Origin: Alphaproteobacteria bacterium
GTDB lineage: Bacteria; Pseudomonadota; Alphaproteobacteria; Micavibrionales; Micavibrionaceae
Length of the DNA: 64,000 nucleotides
Direction of reading: 5' to 3'
Assembly (NCBI GenBank): GCA_028289285.1
Contig: JANQRF010000002.1
Location: forward strand, 248,001 to 312,000
Positions 16,748 through 26,034 of this stretch are shown one piece after another. The position numbers were made by a program, and so were the translations under genes. Within the stretch, counting starts at the first letter, position 1. Each line of letters begins with the position of its first letter. The notes beneath the pieces are model-generated. The model ran no database searches. It was not told the DNA's origin and saw only the letters and a program-made list of their open reading frames with translations.

Positions 16748-18498
16748 ATCATATCTTCCCCGGTAATGATTTCATTAAAGGTAAAGAGGCCTGAATTTAC
16801 AATTTTTTCAAAACCTGTATTCACGATATCTATTTCATCTTTCCGGCAACAGACAAATTGATACATGGATTTAAACATATCCGGATTTTTTTCTTCTACC
16901 GCATGCCATTTTTGGAGATCAAGCTGGTTTTCTGCTTCCGGGAACATGGTTTTATACGGCTTGAATCTTTCTTCTTTCATTTCGCGAAATCCTAGAAAGG
17001 CAAGGCCGAGCCGGTCCATTGTTTCTTCAAGCTCCAGAAGCGTGTATCTCTTTTCCTGCACGTGAAATACAAGATCACGAAATTCAGAGAGCGTAAAAAA
17101 GTCGCGGAAAAATGTAATGGAATAGATTGGATTATCCACGTCCATATCTATGACTGATTTTCTGAAATTACGGATGCTGGTGGCATCGGTCTGAATATCC
17201 ATTTGAGCGATTTTCTCGCGGGCCTTGACGATCGGCTGGCGCCCAAGTTCGCTATAAAGCGCGATAAACATACGCCCGCCGGGCCGCAGGCGTGATAAAA
17301 TGGCTTTCCAGCCCGCTTCAGGGTCTTTCATATGGTGTAAAACACCCGAGCACTCAACCAGATCGAAGGTTTTATCGAGCTTTGTCAGTTCCAGAATATC
17401 TCCCTGGTGAAAATCAATATTCAGGGCGCCATATTCCTGTGCCTTGCGCTTGGCGTAAGACAGGCTGGACATGCTTAAATCAACGCCTGTTATCTTTGCG
17501 TGGGGATACATGAGCGCAAGCTGGGATGTAAATTTACCTGTGCCGCAACCGGCAATCAGAATATCTGAATCAACATCTGTATAGAGCCTTGGAATAATGA
17601 CCTGGTCACGCCATCTTGGATACGGGTTTTCCTCATACATATCCTGCACATTTTTTGAGACGTCATCTTTGATGTCTGTGAGCTTTGGAATATCTGCCCT
17701 GAGTTCTCTTTCTATATGCGGTTCCTTGATCTGGATTTTGAGCAGAGACTGAAAAAAGGTGTTTGTAGAAAGAGCTTCCAATGCCTCAGGGCATGTTTTG
17801 TGTAGCGGCGTGTAACAGCCAACAAGAGCGATCTTAAGCGGGTCTTTGGATGTTTTGGCTTCTGCAATCACGCTTTCCAGTGTCTGAGTTTCCTCTTCGC
17901 TTTCATGGAAAGAATATTCACAAAAGAAATTATGGATACCCAAAGCGCACAGAAAATCCAGATCATCTTCCTGTATCTGGTCCTGATTCATTAAAAAATA
18001 GCGCCTGATATATGTGAGTGCCTGCTCAGTTGGAGTATGTGCCATCACCATGCTGATCAGGCCGACATGCAAAAACGGGTCATGCAGGCTTTGCCGCAAT
18101 GCGGGCAGGTCAATTTCCGGTGGTTCTTTTCTGTCTTCAAAATACCCGATGAGGTCCTGAAGGGGTTTGTGCAGGGGATCGGTGTGTAGAGTATCCTGCC
18201 AGAGAATAAAGGATCTTTCTTTGGTGCTTGTCCGGCTGGTCAGGGCGATTAACAGAACATTTTTAATGAGCGGGTTAAATTCGTTTGCAACGACTTTGGA
18301 AATACAAACAAGAGCATCTTTTTTATAGGGCTCGCTAAAAGGCGCGCGATGTAAAAGCTCCATAATAAAGCCAAGCGCTTTATGTGTCTCACCACTTTCA
18401 AGATATTGTTGAAACAGGGAGATCAAATTTGTCCTGGACAGATTCTCGTAATGCCGCTGAGGCAGGTCAAATGTATACGTATAGGAAAAGTCTGACAT
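16744..18498 (-). CDS. Class I SAM methyltransferase with helical N-terminal region
   Basis: 584 residues. The N-terminal ~270 are helical and TPR-like. YEENPYPRW at about 288-296 is a family signature just before the Rossmann domain. Motif I is IAGCGTGK (about 315-322), followed by TGVDLS and SGVLHHMKDPEAG. The second ATG (18498) is preferred because AGGA lies eight bases before it; the first ATG (18507) directly follows AGG. It overlaps the sulfotransferase by four bases, so the two are a unit. A protein-lysine or glycan methylation role in the filament is suggested by position only. Confidence 0.8.
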   Translation of the reverse strand: MSDFSYTYTFDLPQRHYENLSRTNLISLFQQYLESGETHKALGFIMELLHRAPFSEPYKKDALVCISKVVANEFNPLIKNVLLIALTSRTSTKERSFILWQDTLHTDPLHKPLQDLIGYFEDRKEPPEIDLPALRQSLHDPFLHVGLISMVMAHTPTEQALTYIRRYFLMNQDQIQEDDLDFLCALGIHNFFCEYSFHESEEETQTLESVIAEAKTSKDPLKIALVGCYTPLHKTCPEALEALSTNTFFQSLLKIQIKEPHIERELRADIPKLTDIKDDVSKNVQDMYEENPYPRWRDQVIIPRLYTDVDSDILIAGCGTGKFTSQLALMYPHAKITGVDLSMSSLSYAKRKAQEYGALNIDFHQGDILELTKLDKTFDLVECSGVLHHMKDPEAGWKAILSRLRPGGRMFIALYSELGRQPIVKAREKIAQMDIQTDATSIRNFRKSVIDMDVDNPIYSITFFRDFFTLSEFRDLVFHVQEKRYTLLELEETMDRLGLAFLGFREMKEERFKPYKTMFPEAENQLDLQKWHAVEEKNPDMFKSMYQFVCCRKDEIDIVNTGFEKIVNSGLFTFNEIITGEDMI

Positions 18499-18564
18499 AG
18501 TATTCATCCTATAATGCGCCTTGGCGTGAAGTAAATGCCCTTTGCGGTCTTTATGAATAAAAAT

Positions 18565-18601
18565 AAGTGCGGCCCGGGAGCAATATCCCAGGGCCGCACT
18601 T
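18565..18601 (-). terminator. Terminator after flgE
   Basis: Stem AAGTGCGGCCC (18565-18575) / GGGCCGCACTT (18591-18601), 15-base loop, followed leftwards by a T-rich tract. It separates the flgE operon from the methyltransferase/sulfotransferase unit, which therefore needs its own promoter or readthrough. Confidence 0.8.
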
Positions 18602-18672
18602 TCAATATCGGAAGCGTCTTAAAAAAGGTTTTCTACCTCTCATTCCGATAAAGCTCTTACGCGCCTACGCCC

Positions 18673-20418
18673 TTATCTGAGACGCAGCAGGTCTTCCGTC
18701 ATCTGGTCGACCGTATTGATCACCCGCGTATTGGCGGAATAAGCGCGCTGCGTGATGATCAGTTTGGCAAATTCATCGGCCAGATCGACGTTCGAAATTT
18801 CAAGCGTGGAGGGTTCAATAAACCCTGCGCCGCCGGTGCCTGCTTCCCGCAGGTTTTCTTCACCGGATTCTTCCGTTTCTGTGTAAGCCGTTCCGGAAAC
18901 TTCCTGCAGACCGTTCGGGTTTGCAAAGGTTACCAGAGGCACTTTATACAGAGCAGATGTCGCACCGTTAGAGAAACGGGCAATGACCTGACCTTCCCGG
19001 TCAATCTCAACACCTGTCCGAAGACCAAGCTCCGCACCGTCCTGATCGGAGAACAGAACTGTATAGTCACTGGAGAACTGGCTGAAACGGGAGATATCAA
19101 TATCTATCCCCTGAAGCGCAGACCCGTTGCCCCAATCAATATTGGAAAGCTCGATGTCGACATTTCCATCTGCATCAGGAAGTGCGTTGATAGACCCGTC
19201 CGGATCGAAGTTCAGCAAGCCGCGTGTCAATTCGTTACTATTCGGATCAAGAATAACGAGCTGCCACCAGCCGCGGTCATTATAGTTCGGATCGCCCGGC
19301 AGGTTCTGGAAAGCTGGAAATTCTTCCGTGCTATATGGCGGGGCGTCACCCGGTGTACCGTTGTCATAGGTTGCGCCTGTCAGGTTGCTGGAAGTTTGAA
19401 TCCCTGTTGGAAGACCCATGCCACCCAGGGCCGTACCTGCACCAACATTCTGAAGATCAATCGTTTCCGTGCCCAGAACAAAATCATCGCGCTGGATAAC
19501 CAGTTCTCCGTTATTGCCCAGATAGGCTGTTGCACCGGCGACGTTGGCATTGATATCATCAATAATGTCACCAATGGTCACGACAGCAACATCTTCCGTA
19601 CCGGATGTTGGGTTACCGGCAACATCATTGATCTCGTAGGTGCGGACCCCACCACCGTCAACGTCAAGTGTAAACTGATCCCCATCCGTCAGGCCAAGAT
19701 CATTCACAAGCGCCGAGGTAGATGTCAGGCTTCCAATCGTTCCGTTGGCTGTTGCCATCGGGCCATAGACTTTTGTGAACTGGAAGTTGATGGTTTGCGG
19801 GCTGCCAAGGGAATCATAGACCGTCAGGCCACGCTGGAAGTCCACGGCAGAGGTGAGCGCGCCGACATTGGTCTCGTCGACCTCACGTGCATCCAGGTTA
19901 ATTGCCAGCTCTGCTGTGTTCGTTGGACGTGTCAGTCCGCCGGCAAAACCAACATCAACAGGCACAAGCGAAGTCAGGTCACCCTGATTGGCCGGAAGAG
20001 ATCCTGTTGAATCCAGGGGCCATCCATACAGATAAAAGCCTGCGGAGTTGCGCAAAAATCCTTGTGCGTCTTCACTGAATTGTCCGTTCCGCGTGTACAG
20101 AAACTCTGTCAAAGCGGAATCGTCTGAATCCCGTTTCACAGAGAAGAACCCGTTTCCGGAGATCGACGCATCTGTTGCAGAAATAGAAGACTGAATCGGG
20201 CCTTGCTGATCCACGCGCTGAAGCCTTGTGACATCCACTGTGCCTGGGGAGAACCGGGAGGCCCGGCTTTCTGTCGTCACAAGGGACGAGAAGGCGGCTT
20301 CAGAACGTTTGAAGCCGACCGTACTTACGTTCGCGATATTGTTCGAAATCATGGCTGTCGCCTGAGACTGTGCGCTCAGACCTGACACCCCTGTAAATAA
20401 TGATCCAAATAAACTCAT
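18673..20418 (-). CDS. flgE: Flagellar hook protein FlgE
   Basis: 581 residues, longer than the ~400 of enteric FlgE. The N-terminus SLFGSLFTGVSGLSAQSQAT and rod motif ISNNIANVSTVGFKRSEAAF, and the C-terminal ANTRVINTVDQMTEDLLRL, are typical. Middle residues (about 150-470) are acidic beta-rich hook domains. It is the last gene of the flgI-to-flgE operon, 60 bases after flgD. Confidence 0.96.
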   Translation of the reverse strand: MSLFGSLFTGVSGLSAQSQATAMISNNIANVSTVGFKRSEAAFSSLVTTESRASRFSPGTVDVTRLQRVDQQGPIQSSISATDASISGNGFFSVKRDSDDSALTEFLYTRNGQFSEDAQGFLRNSAGFYLYGWPLDSTGSLPANQGDLTSLVPVDVGFAGGLTRPTNTAELAINLDAREVDETNVGALTSAVDFQRGLTVYDSLGSPQTINFQFTKVYGPMATANGTIGSLTSTSALVNDLGLTDGDQFTLDVDGGGVRTYEINDVAGNPTSGTEDVAVVTIGDIIDDINANVAGATAYLGNNGELVIQRDDFVLGTETIDLQNVGAGTALGGMGLPTGIQTSSNLTGATYDNGTPGDAPPYSTEEFPAFQNLPGDPNYNDRGWWQLVILDPNSNELTRGLLNFDPDGSINALPDADGNVDIELSNIDWGNGSALQGIDIDISRFSQFSSDYTVLFSDQDGAELGLRTGVEIDREGQVIARFSNGATSALYKVPLVTFANPNGLQEVSGTAYTETEESGEENLREAGTGGAGFIEPSTLEISNVDLADEFAKLIITQRAYSANTRVINTVDQMTEDLLRLR

Positions 20419-20478
20419 AAGAGACCTCCTTTAAAAAGAATAAAAATAAAGTTTGAGTATGATGGGCTAGAGATGGAT

Positions 20479-21207
20479 TTAAGCATCCTGCCCTCCCTGT
20501 GAATCTTGATTGTCGTCTGGTGGCGGTTCGATGGCCGGTTCTTCCGGAACGCGGGCCTGAAGCACGTTTGAAATTGGAACGGCGCGATCTCCGACAAGCA
20601 GGAAGATCACACCATTTTGTGTTTCAATACCGCGGACATTTCCGGAAACGGCCGTGCTGACCTGAATGGGATCGTCATTGGCATCAATCGCATCAATATT
20701 AATTGTGTATGTGCCTGCGGGTGCTGTGCCGCCGCCATCTGTTTGTCCATTCCAGACAAATTCATTTTGTCCAAGGTCTTTCGGTACTTCGATGCTGTAA
20801 ACAACTTCACCTGTCTCATCGCGCACAAAGAGCTGTGCAGAGAAAGCCTCATCGCTGAGGGAGTAATTAATCGTCACAGGTGCTTCACCGTCAAAATTTG
20901 CTTCGGCGCTTAAGTAAGAAATATCCAGGCCGACATAATTAATACCAACACTCGACATGCTGGAGAGCTGTAGCTGCAACATGTCATCCAGTTTCTGGTT
21001 CGAGTTAATCTGCTGTTCAACCTGTGAGAACTGGACAAGCTGGTTGGTGAATTCAGTAGAATCCATCGGCGCCAGCGGATCCTGGTTTTGAAGTTGTGTT
21101 GTCAGCAACGTCAAAAAATCACTGAAATCTTCGGCCAGCGTAATAGATTGCTGCTGTGTGCTTTGTGCGTCTGCAAGTGTATTCGTCACTGTAATATCTG
21201 AAACCAT
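20479..21207 (-). CDS. flgD: Hook capping protein FlgD
   Basis: 242 residues. The N-terminal DFLTLLTTQLQNQDPLAPMD and the following FTNQLVQFSQVEQQINSNQK are the FlgD signature. The Ig-like/tudor part (ALEANFDGEAP onwards, about 105-195) follows. The last ~35 residues are Pro/Gln/Asp-rich, an extra tail. It forms the scaffold cap during hook growth. Confidence 0.95.
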   Translation of the reverse strand: MVSDITVTNTLADAQSTQQQSITLAEDFSDFLTLLTTQLQNQDPLAPMDSTEFTNQLVQFSQVEQQINSNQKLDDMLQLQLSSMSSVGINYVGLDISYLSAEANFDGEAPVTINYSLSDEAFSAQLFVRDETGEVVYSIEVPKDLGQNEFVWNGQTDGGGTAPAGTYTINIDAIDANDDPIQVSTAVSGNVRGIETQNGVIFLLVGDRAVPISNVLQARVPEEPAIEPPPDDNQDSQGGQDA

Positions 21208-21221
21208 TTTCTAATCCTTAC

Positions 21222-22847
21222 CTATGCCACCAAATTGTAACTGGTCAGGCCCGTTTCCGGATCGACCTGCCAGCCAAGGGTTGAATCAATTACATCAAGA
21301 TCATCAGTGTCGGCATTTGCGCGCTTACCGCCGCTTTTACCGTCTTCATTATCTTTGGGGTTGAACGCGCTGCCGTCCTCGGCAAGCTCGAAGGACAGAG
21401 ATGCGCTGTTCGCATCCAGACCTGCATCCTGCAGGGCACGTTCAAGCAGCGCCGCATCGCGCTGAAGCATTAAAAAGGTTTCCGGTTTTTCAGCCAGCAC
21501 ATGAACCTTGGCTGTTTTTTCAGGGCCGATTTCAAGCGTGACATTCACACGCCCAAGCTCAGGCGGGTCCAGTTCAATCCGCATGGATTTTGGTGTTCCG
21601 TTCTGGGCCATCTTGGACAGGTTAGAAGCAACTAATTGCGTTCCCGGATGAGGCTGTCCTGCCTGCGGAATAGATGTCACCGCATGGGCTGCATGGGCGG
21701 CAGGGGTGAGCGGTAAAATCGTTCCAAGTTCCTGATCGGCAGAAAGCGTTGTGCCGTCAAACAAAGCCGTTAAAAGATTTTGAAAGCTTTGGAAGAGGGT
21801 TTGTGGTTGCCCGGTAGAAGACGGCGCAACCAGATCAGCAAAGCTTGCCTGCATAATACCGGATGTTTTTGCGTTATTGCCGGTTGCTGTTGTGCCCTGT
21901 TTGGCTGCCAAACGTGCCGTCAGATCAAGGCCCTGATAGCCTTGTAAGTCTTCTCCGGCGCCAACATCCAATGCATTCAACTGTGCTGCCAATTCGTCAG
22001 TCGGCTCAGCTGTTTGCAGATCCAATAGAGCTTTCTCTAAAACAGGGTTTTCCTGTGTGTTCAGGGGAGGCGTAACGGCTGCAGGATTTTCAACAGTTTC
22101 TTCAAACGCATAATTTTGTGTATCTGTTTCTTCTGTACCGCCGACAATAATTTCATTCAGTTCGGCAGCAAGCTGATCTGTTGGTTCCAGATTTTCTGCA
22201 GGGGTTAAAATACCGCCAACACCGGCAATAATATCTTGGGCCGTCAGATCACGTCCGAGTTTTTCTTCCACGTCACGGATTTTGGCAACGGCGTCTGTGA
22301 TTTGTTGTGGCGATAGCCCCATAGAAATAAGCGCAACAAGCTGTTCGTTTTCGACCCCTTCAATGGCCTCTAATGTTGTTTGCAGATTTTCAAGGCGGTG
22401 CTGCAGGCGTCCGACAAGAATTTCAGCGAAAGGATTATTTTGCGCTTCCGGGGGCAGGGCGGCCAGCATGTCACTCAAAGTTTGATTGAGCTCGTTGAGC
22501 TGAGCTGCAATCTCTTCGACATTCAGATTTTCAAAATCGATGGGTATTTCTTTATCCTGCTCCTGAAGCATCACAGCGATTTCAGGCAGAGAAAGCGGCT
22601 TGCCTTCATTCAGTTTCAGTTCAGCTTCTGCAGCAACTTTTTCAGGATTTTGGACAATTTCAGTCAAAAGTTCCTGATCTTTTACATTGCCTTCTTCGCC
22701 AACAAGCGCGAACAGGAATTGCCAGAAATCACCTGCGACAGGCGCGCCAACACCGTTTTGCGGGCCGGAGAGGGCCTGCGCCCCGGCAACGCCAGATGCT
22801 CCGCTTTGAGCGGCAATCTGTGTGGCAAATGGGTTGACTGTGCTCAT
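21222..22847 (-). CDS. fliK: Flagellar hook-length control protein FliK
   Basis: 541 residues. The poorly conserved acidic/Gln-rich N-terminal part (1-390) is typical. The C-terminal export-gate interaction domain contains MRIELDPPELGRVNVTLEI and LMLQRDAALLERALQDAGL (about 405-485). FliK is the exported ruler that switches FlhB specificity. It lies between the flgN-like gene and flgD with 12- and 14-base gaps. Confidence 0.93.
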   Translation of the reverse strand: MSTVNPFATQIAAQSGASGVAGAQALSGPQNGVGAPVAGDFWQFLFALVGEEGNVKDQELLTEIVQNPEKVAAEAELKLNEGKPLSLPEIAVMLQEQDKEIPIDFENLNVEEIAAQLNELNQTLSDMLAALPPEAQNNPFAEILVGRLQHRLENLQTTLEAIEGVENEQLVALISMGLSPQQITDAVAKIRDVEEKLGRDLTAQDIIAGVGGILTPAENLEPTDQLAAELNEIIVGGTEETDTQNYAFEETVENPAAVTPPLNTQENPVLEKALLDLQTAEPTDELAAQLNALDVGAGEDLQGYQGLDLTARLAAKQGTTATGNNAKTSGIMQASFADLVAPSSTGQPQTLFQSFQNLLTALFDGTTLSADQELGTILPLTPAAHAAHAVTSIPQAGQPHPGTQLVASNLSKMAQNGTPKSMRIELDPPELGRVNVTLEIGPEKTAKVHVLAEKPETFLMLQRDAALLERALQDAGLDANSASLSFELAEDGSAFNPKDNEDGKSGGKRANADTDDLDVIDSTLGWQVDPETGLTSYNLVA

Positions 22848-22859
22848 CTATATTATCCT

Positions 22860-23330
22860 TTACGCTGACTCGTTCACGCCGATGGAGGCTTTATCGCGGC
22901 CATGTACCCGGCCGCTGGAACCGTAAATAATCTGGTTTTCTTTCGCGGCCTCGTTGCGGGCGACACTCATAATCCGGTCACCCAGGCGCTTGGTGCTGCG
23001 CTCCATGCGCTCAAGCTGGGTACGGTTGGTTTCAACAATCTCTGAGAATTCTTTTTGCGCGCGTGCCAAAGCTGCTTTGAGTTCCGGCTTGGCCAGTTTG
23101 ATCTGGTCTTTGCGGGCCAGAAGGTCAGCCATCTTATCGTGATAGCTTCTGGCAACCTCCAGTTTTTCATCCTGCAGGCTCATAAAGGCAGAGATGTCCG
23201 TGCGTTCAAGCACATCTGTTTCTTTTTCAACCACACTTTTAAGCGTGCGGACCGTGCGCATCATATCCATCAGCGCCACATTCGGATCATTCAAAGTGTC
23301 ATTACTCTTCTGTGACTGGGCGTTGGCCAT
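22860..23330 (-). CDS. FlgN-like flagellar chaperone
   Basis: 156 residues, almost wholly helical (LMDMMRTVRTLKSVVEKETD; RTDISAFMSLQDEKLEVARS), the size and pattern of FlgN-type chaperones for FlgK/FlgL. The SYHDKMADLL pattern fits. It overlaps the flgJ-like gene by 29 bases. The family assignment rests on fold pattern and position, not on strong motifs. No flgK or flgL is in the window. Confidence 0.6.
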   Translation of the reverse strand: MANAQSQKSNDTLNDPNVALMDMMRTVRTLKSVVEKETDVLERTDISAFMSLQDEKLEVARSYHDKMADLLARKDQIKLAKPELKAALARAQKEFSEIVETNRTQLERMERSTKRLGDRIMSVARNEAAKENQIIYGSSGRVHGRDKASIGVNESA

Positions 23331-23670
23331 TTGCGTCCTCCTGCATTCTAATCATTTCCTCTTTCACCATATCGGCAATGCCGAGCTGTCCTGTTTGCGC
23401 CATCAGCTTGCCGTACTCGGTCAGCATCATGCCGCTGAAAATTTCTTCACCTTTCCCGCCGCCGAACATTGGGTCGGGCTTCATCACATCTTCAAACATC
23501 GGCTTCATCATTTCGGTGATGAACATGGCTTCGAATTCCTGCGCCGCGCGGTCTATCTCTTCGATATTTTGCGTGCGCTGGGCGTTCTTGGTTTTATTCA
23601 AAGCATCTGCGCTCTGGCCTTGGGAGGCCTGAAGCAGAGCGATTGATGTATCTGGCGATAAGTTACTCAT
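23302..23670 (-). CDS. Short FlgJ-like rod-binding protein
   Basis: 122 residues; only the rod-binding domain (AAQEFEAMFITEMMKPMFED; GGGKGEEIFSGMMLTEYGKL). The muramidase domain of enteric FlgJ is absent, as usual in alphaproteobacteria, where a separate lytic enzyme is used. It is three bases after flgI and overlaps the flgN-like gene. Confidence 0.9.
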   Translation of the reverse strand: MSNLSPDTSIALLQASQGQSADALNKTKNAQRTQNIEEIDRAAQEFEAMFITEMMKPMFEDVMKPDPMFGGGKGEEIFSGMMLTEYGKLMAQTGQLGIADMVKEEMIRMQEDANGQRPVTEE

Positions 23671-23673
23671 CTT

Positions 23674-24831
23674 CTATAACGTCTCTATATCTGCCTGCAG
23701 CGCACCTGCAGCTTTAATAGCTTGTAAAATCGTAATCACATCCTGCGGCGGGACACCGAGGCGGTTCAGACCGGTGACAAGGTCTTGAAGTGTCACGCCT
23801 GTTTCGACGACGGCGAGTTTGGCATCCGGGCCCGTATTCACTTCGATATCTGTACGCGGCACGACCTGCGTTGTGCCTTGTTCAGCAAATGGATTTGGTT
23901 GACTGACTTGTGGGGTTTCTGTGATTTTGACAGTCAGGTTAGCTTGCGCAATCGCAACCGTGCTGACCTTGACGTCCGAGCCCATGACAATGACACCGGA
24001 CCGTTCATCAATCACAACACGTGCGACCTGGTCGGGTTGCACAGGGAGTTGTTCGATATCTGTAATGAGATCAACAATCGATCCGTTATATCCGTTTGGG
24101 CGGCGCAGAACGACGCTGGCACCGTTTTCCGCCCGTGCAAGATTGGCTGAAGAAAAGCCGTTAATCGCCTGCGCAATCCTGCGCGCGGTCGTGAAATCAG
24201 GATTACGTAGAGCGAGACGGACCTGCTGGAGTTCTTCCAGGGTAAAGTCGATCTCGCGTTCAATAATCCCGCCGCCTGGAATCCGTCCGGCAGTGGGGAT
24301 GTTCTGAGTTACATTGCCTGCATCACCCTGAATGGTGAAACCTGAAATCATCACTGAGCCCTGCGCAACCGCATAAACTTCACCATCTGCGCCCATCAAG
24401 GGTGTGACCAAAAGCGTTCCACCGCGAAGGCTTGCCGCATCACCAAGGGCTGAGATATTCACATCAATCTTTGCGCCCTGATTGGTGAAGGGGGGCAGGG
24501 TGGCGGTCACCATCACGGCGGCGACATTGCCTGTGTTCATATTTTGCCCGCGGACATTGACGCCAAGGCGTTCAAGCATGGCAACAAGGCTTTGTTCTGT
24601 GAACGGTGAGTTACCGAGAGAATCTCCGCTGCCGTTCAGGCCGACAACAAGACCGTATCCGACAAGCTGGTTGTCACGAACGCTTTCAATATCAACAATA
24701 TCTTTGATGCGGGTGGTTTTGGCCTGGGCGGCTGTGATTTGCGCCGACAAAAGAAGAAGAAAAATCAACCCGGCTGCAACTGCGTTCAGGATAATTTTTT
24801 CAATATCTAAAAAACGAATATGCTTCTGCAT
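23674..24831 (-). CDS. flgI: Flagellar P-ring protein FlgI
   Basis: 385 residues with a Sec signal peptide (ILNAVAAGLIFLLLLSAQ, cleavage after AQA). Typical FlgI phrases include VGYGLVVGLNGSGDS, GQNMNTGNVAAVMVTATLP and FATARRIA-like FTTARRIAQAINGF. It forms the peptidoglycan-level bushing of the rod. First gene of the leftward flgI-flgJ-flgN-fliK-flgD-flgE operon. Confidence 0.97.
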   Translation of the reverse strand: MQKHIRFLDIEKIILNAVAAGLIFLLLLSAQITAAQAKTTRIKDIVDIESVRDNQLVGYGLVVGLNGSGDSLGNSPFTEQSLVAMLERLGVNVRGQNMNTGNVAAVMVTATLPPFTNQGAKIDVNISALGDAASLRGGTLLVTPLMGADGEVYAVAQGSVMISGFTIQGDAGNVTQNIPTAGRIPGGGIIEREIDFTLEELQQVRLALRNPDFTTARRIAQAINGFSSANLARAENGASVVLRRPNGYNGSIVDLITDIEQLPVQPDQVARVVIDERSGVIVMGSDVKVSTVAIAQANLTVKITETPQVSQPNPFAEQGTTQVVPRTDIEVNTGPDAKLAVVETGVTLQDLVTGLNRLGVPPQDVITILQAIKAAGALQADIETL

Positions 24832-24873
24832 GGTCTTTTTTGCCGTTCACATAGATTAATCCGCAGAAAACTA

Positions 24874-24889
24874 TGCGAAGGGCGTGCCA
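24874..24889 (-). promoter_or_regulatory. Sigma-54 promoter of the flgI operon
   Basis: Minus strand TGGCAC-GCCCT-TCGCA; the -24 is exact, the -12 has one change, and GG to GC spacing is ten bases. The predicted start is about 32 bases before the flgI ATG. Confidence 0.7.
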
Positions 24890-24949
24890 GTTTTGCCTAT
24901 TAAGATTTCTGCCGAGTCGCATATGATTCGGTTTTTAAAGGATATTTTT

Positions 24950-24964
24950 TTAATTCTTTGTTAA
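24950..24964. promoter_or_regulatory. Perfect CtrA box upstream of fliX
   Basis: TTAA (24950-24953), seven bases, TTAA (24961-24964), with the favoured CC after the second half. It is 75 bases before the fliX ATG. In Caulobacter fliX is a CtrA-activated class II gene, so this is a coherent site. Confidence 0.55.
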
Positions 24965-24982
24965 CCTTTGACGGGCACATCA

Positions 24983-25001
24983 AAGGGCAAAAAATGCCCT
25001 T
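24983..25001. promoter_or_regulatory. Small hairpin in fliX leader
   Basis: AAGGGCA-AAAAA-TGCCCTT, seven-base arms, 39 bases before the fliX ATG. No T run follows on the fliX side. It may be a leader structure or a bidirectional operator between flgI and fliX. Confidence 0.3.
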
Positions 25002-25039
25002 GCATGACAATCTTCATTTTTTTGTGATAAGGTGAGTTT

Positions 25040-25516
25040 ATGAAGATCGAAGGTCCGTCCAAGACACAAAACGTGTCCAAAACCAAAAAGGCTGAAAAGG
25101 CTGACAAAGCCGATGCGGCTTTTGGGGAATTTGTCGCCTCCGCGCCGCAAGAAGCTCCAAAAGCAGCTGCCAGCAGTTCAATCGCTGCCGTGGATGCGCT
25201 CCTGGCTGTCCAGTCAGTCGAAGATCCGACCGCCCGGGCTGCCAAAAAACGGATGCGGGTTCGGGCCGACAAGCTCCTGGGCGAGCTTGATAAGCTCAAA
25301 AATGCGCTTCTGACAGGGACCATGACCATCGGCCATTGCATTGATATTGCTGATGTTGTGGCCTCTCACCGGGAAAATATCGATGATCCGGGCCTGACCG
25401 GCATTTTGGATGAGATTGACCTGCGCGCGCAGGTGGAAATCGCCAAGATGCGCAAAGCACTTGAAGCCCAAAATAATGCAAAATCCCCCGACTCCGGCGA
25501 TAATCAGCTTGCCTAG
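25040..25516 (+). CDS. fliX: Flagellar assembly regulator FliX
   Basis: 158 residues. The Lys/Ala-rich N-terminus precedes the conserved FliX core (AKKRMRVRADKLLGELDKLK; IDIADVVASHRENIDDPGLT; GILDEIDLRAQVEIAKMRKA). FliX senses completion of early basal-body assembly and gates FlbD in Caulobacter. Single-gene unit divergent from flgI, with a CtrA box upstream. This is the partner expected for the FlbD encoded at 4,699. Confidence 0.93.
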   Translation: MKIEGPSKTQNVSKTKKAEKADKADAAFGEFVASAPQEAPKAAASSSIAAVDALLAVQSVEDPTARAAKKRMRVRADKLLGELDKLKNALLTGTMTIGHCIDIADVVASHRENIDDPGLTGILDEIDLRAQVEIAKMRKALEAQNNAKSPDSGDNQLA

Positions 25517-25579
25517 GGGGCGGGGTCTGATTATATTCTTGTCTCCGCGTTTTAACTTGAAGTAAGGGGTGCCAAGCGA

Positions 25580-26029
25580 ATGCCAGCTAAGAAAAAAGCA
25601 AAATCAGATGAAGTGATTGTGCCTGAAAAATATAATCCGATGAAAGATAAGGCCGGATATATGAACCCGGTAATGCTGGAATATTTCCGCCAGAAACTTG
25701 TGAACTGGCGCAGCGAACTTTTAAAGGAATCTTCTGAAACCATTCAAAACACGCTTCAGGAAACAGAGCTTCAAAAACCGGATCTGGCAGATCGTGCCTC
25801 GGCCGAAACAGATCACGCACTTGAACTGCGCACCCGCGACCGCGAACGCAAGCTGATTTCAAAAATCAATTCCGCATTAGAGCGCATTAAAGATGGCGAA
25901 TATGGGTATTGTGAAGAAACAGGCGATGAAATTGGGATTGCCCGTTTAGATGCACGTCCGGTTGCCACCCTTAGCCTCGAAGCACAGGAACGTCACGAGC
26001 GCAAAGAAAAGACTCACCGCGAAGAATAA
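25580..26029 (+). CDS. dksA: DksA-family RNA polymerase regulator
   Basis: 149 residues. Long paired helices are followed by a C-terminal element around EYGYCEETGDEIGIARLDAR. Only one of the four zinc Cys is present, the usual alphaproteobacterial DksA form. The acidic coiled-coil tip (DLADRASAETDHALELRTRD) is the secondary-channel finger. It modulates rRNA and other promoters with ppGpp. It lies 63 bases after fliX and converges on flgH with a 5-base gap. Confidence 0.92.
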   Translation: MPAKKKAKSDEVIVPEKYNPMKDKAGYMNPVMLEYFRQKLVNWRSELLKESSETIQNTLQETELQKPDLADRASAETDHALELRTRDRERKLISKINSALERIKDGEYGYCEETGDEIGIARLDARPVATLSLEAQERHERKEKTHREE

Positions 26030-26034
26030 TTCTT

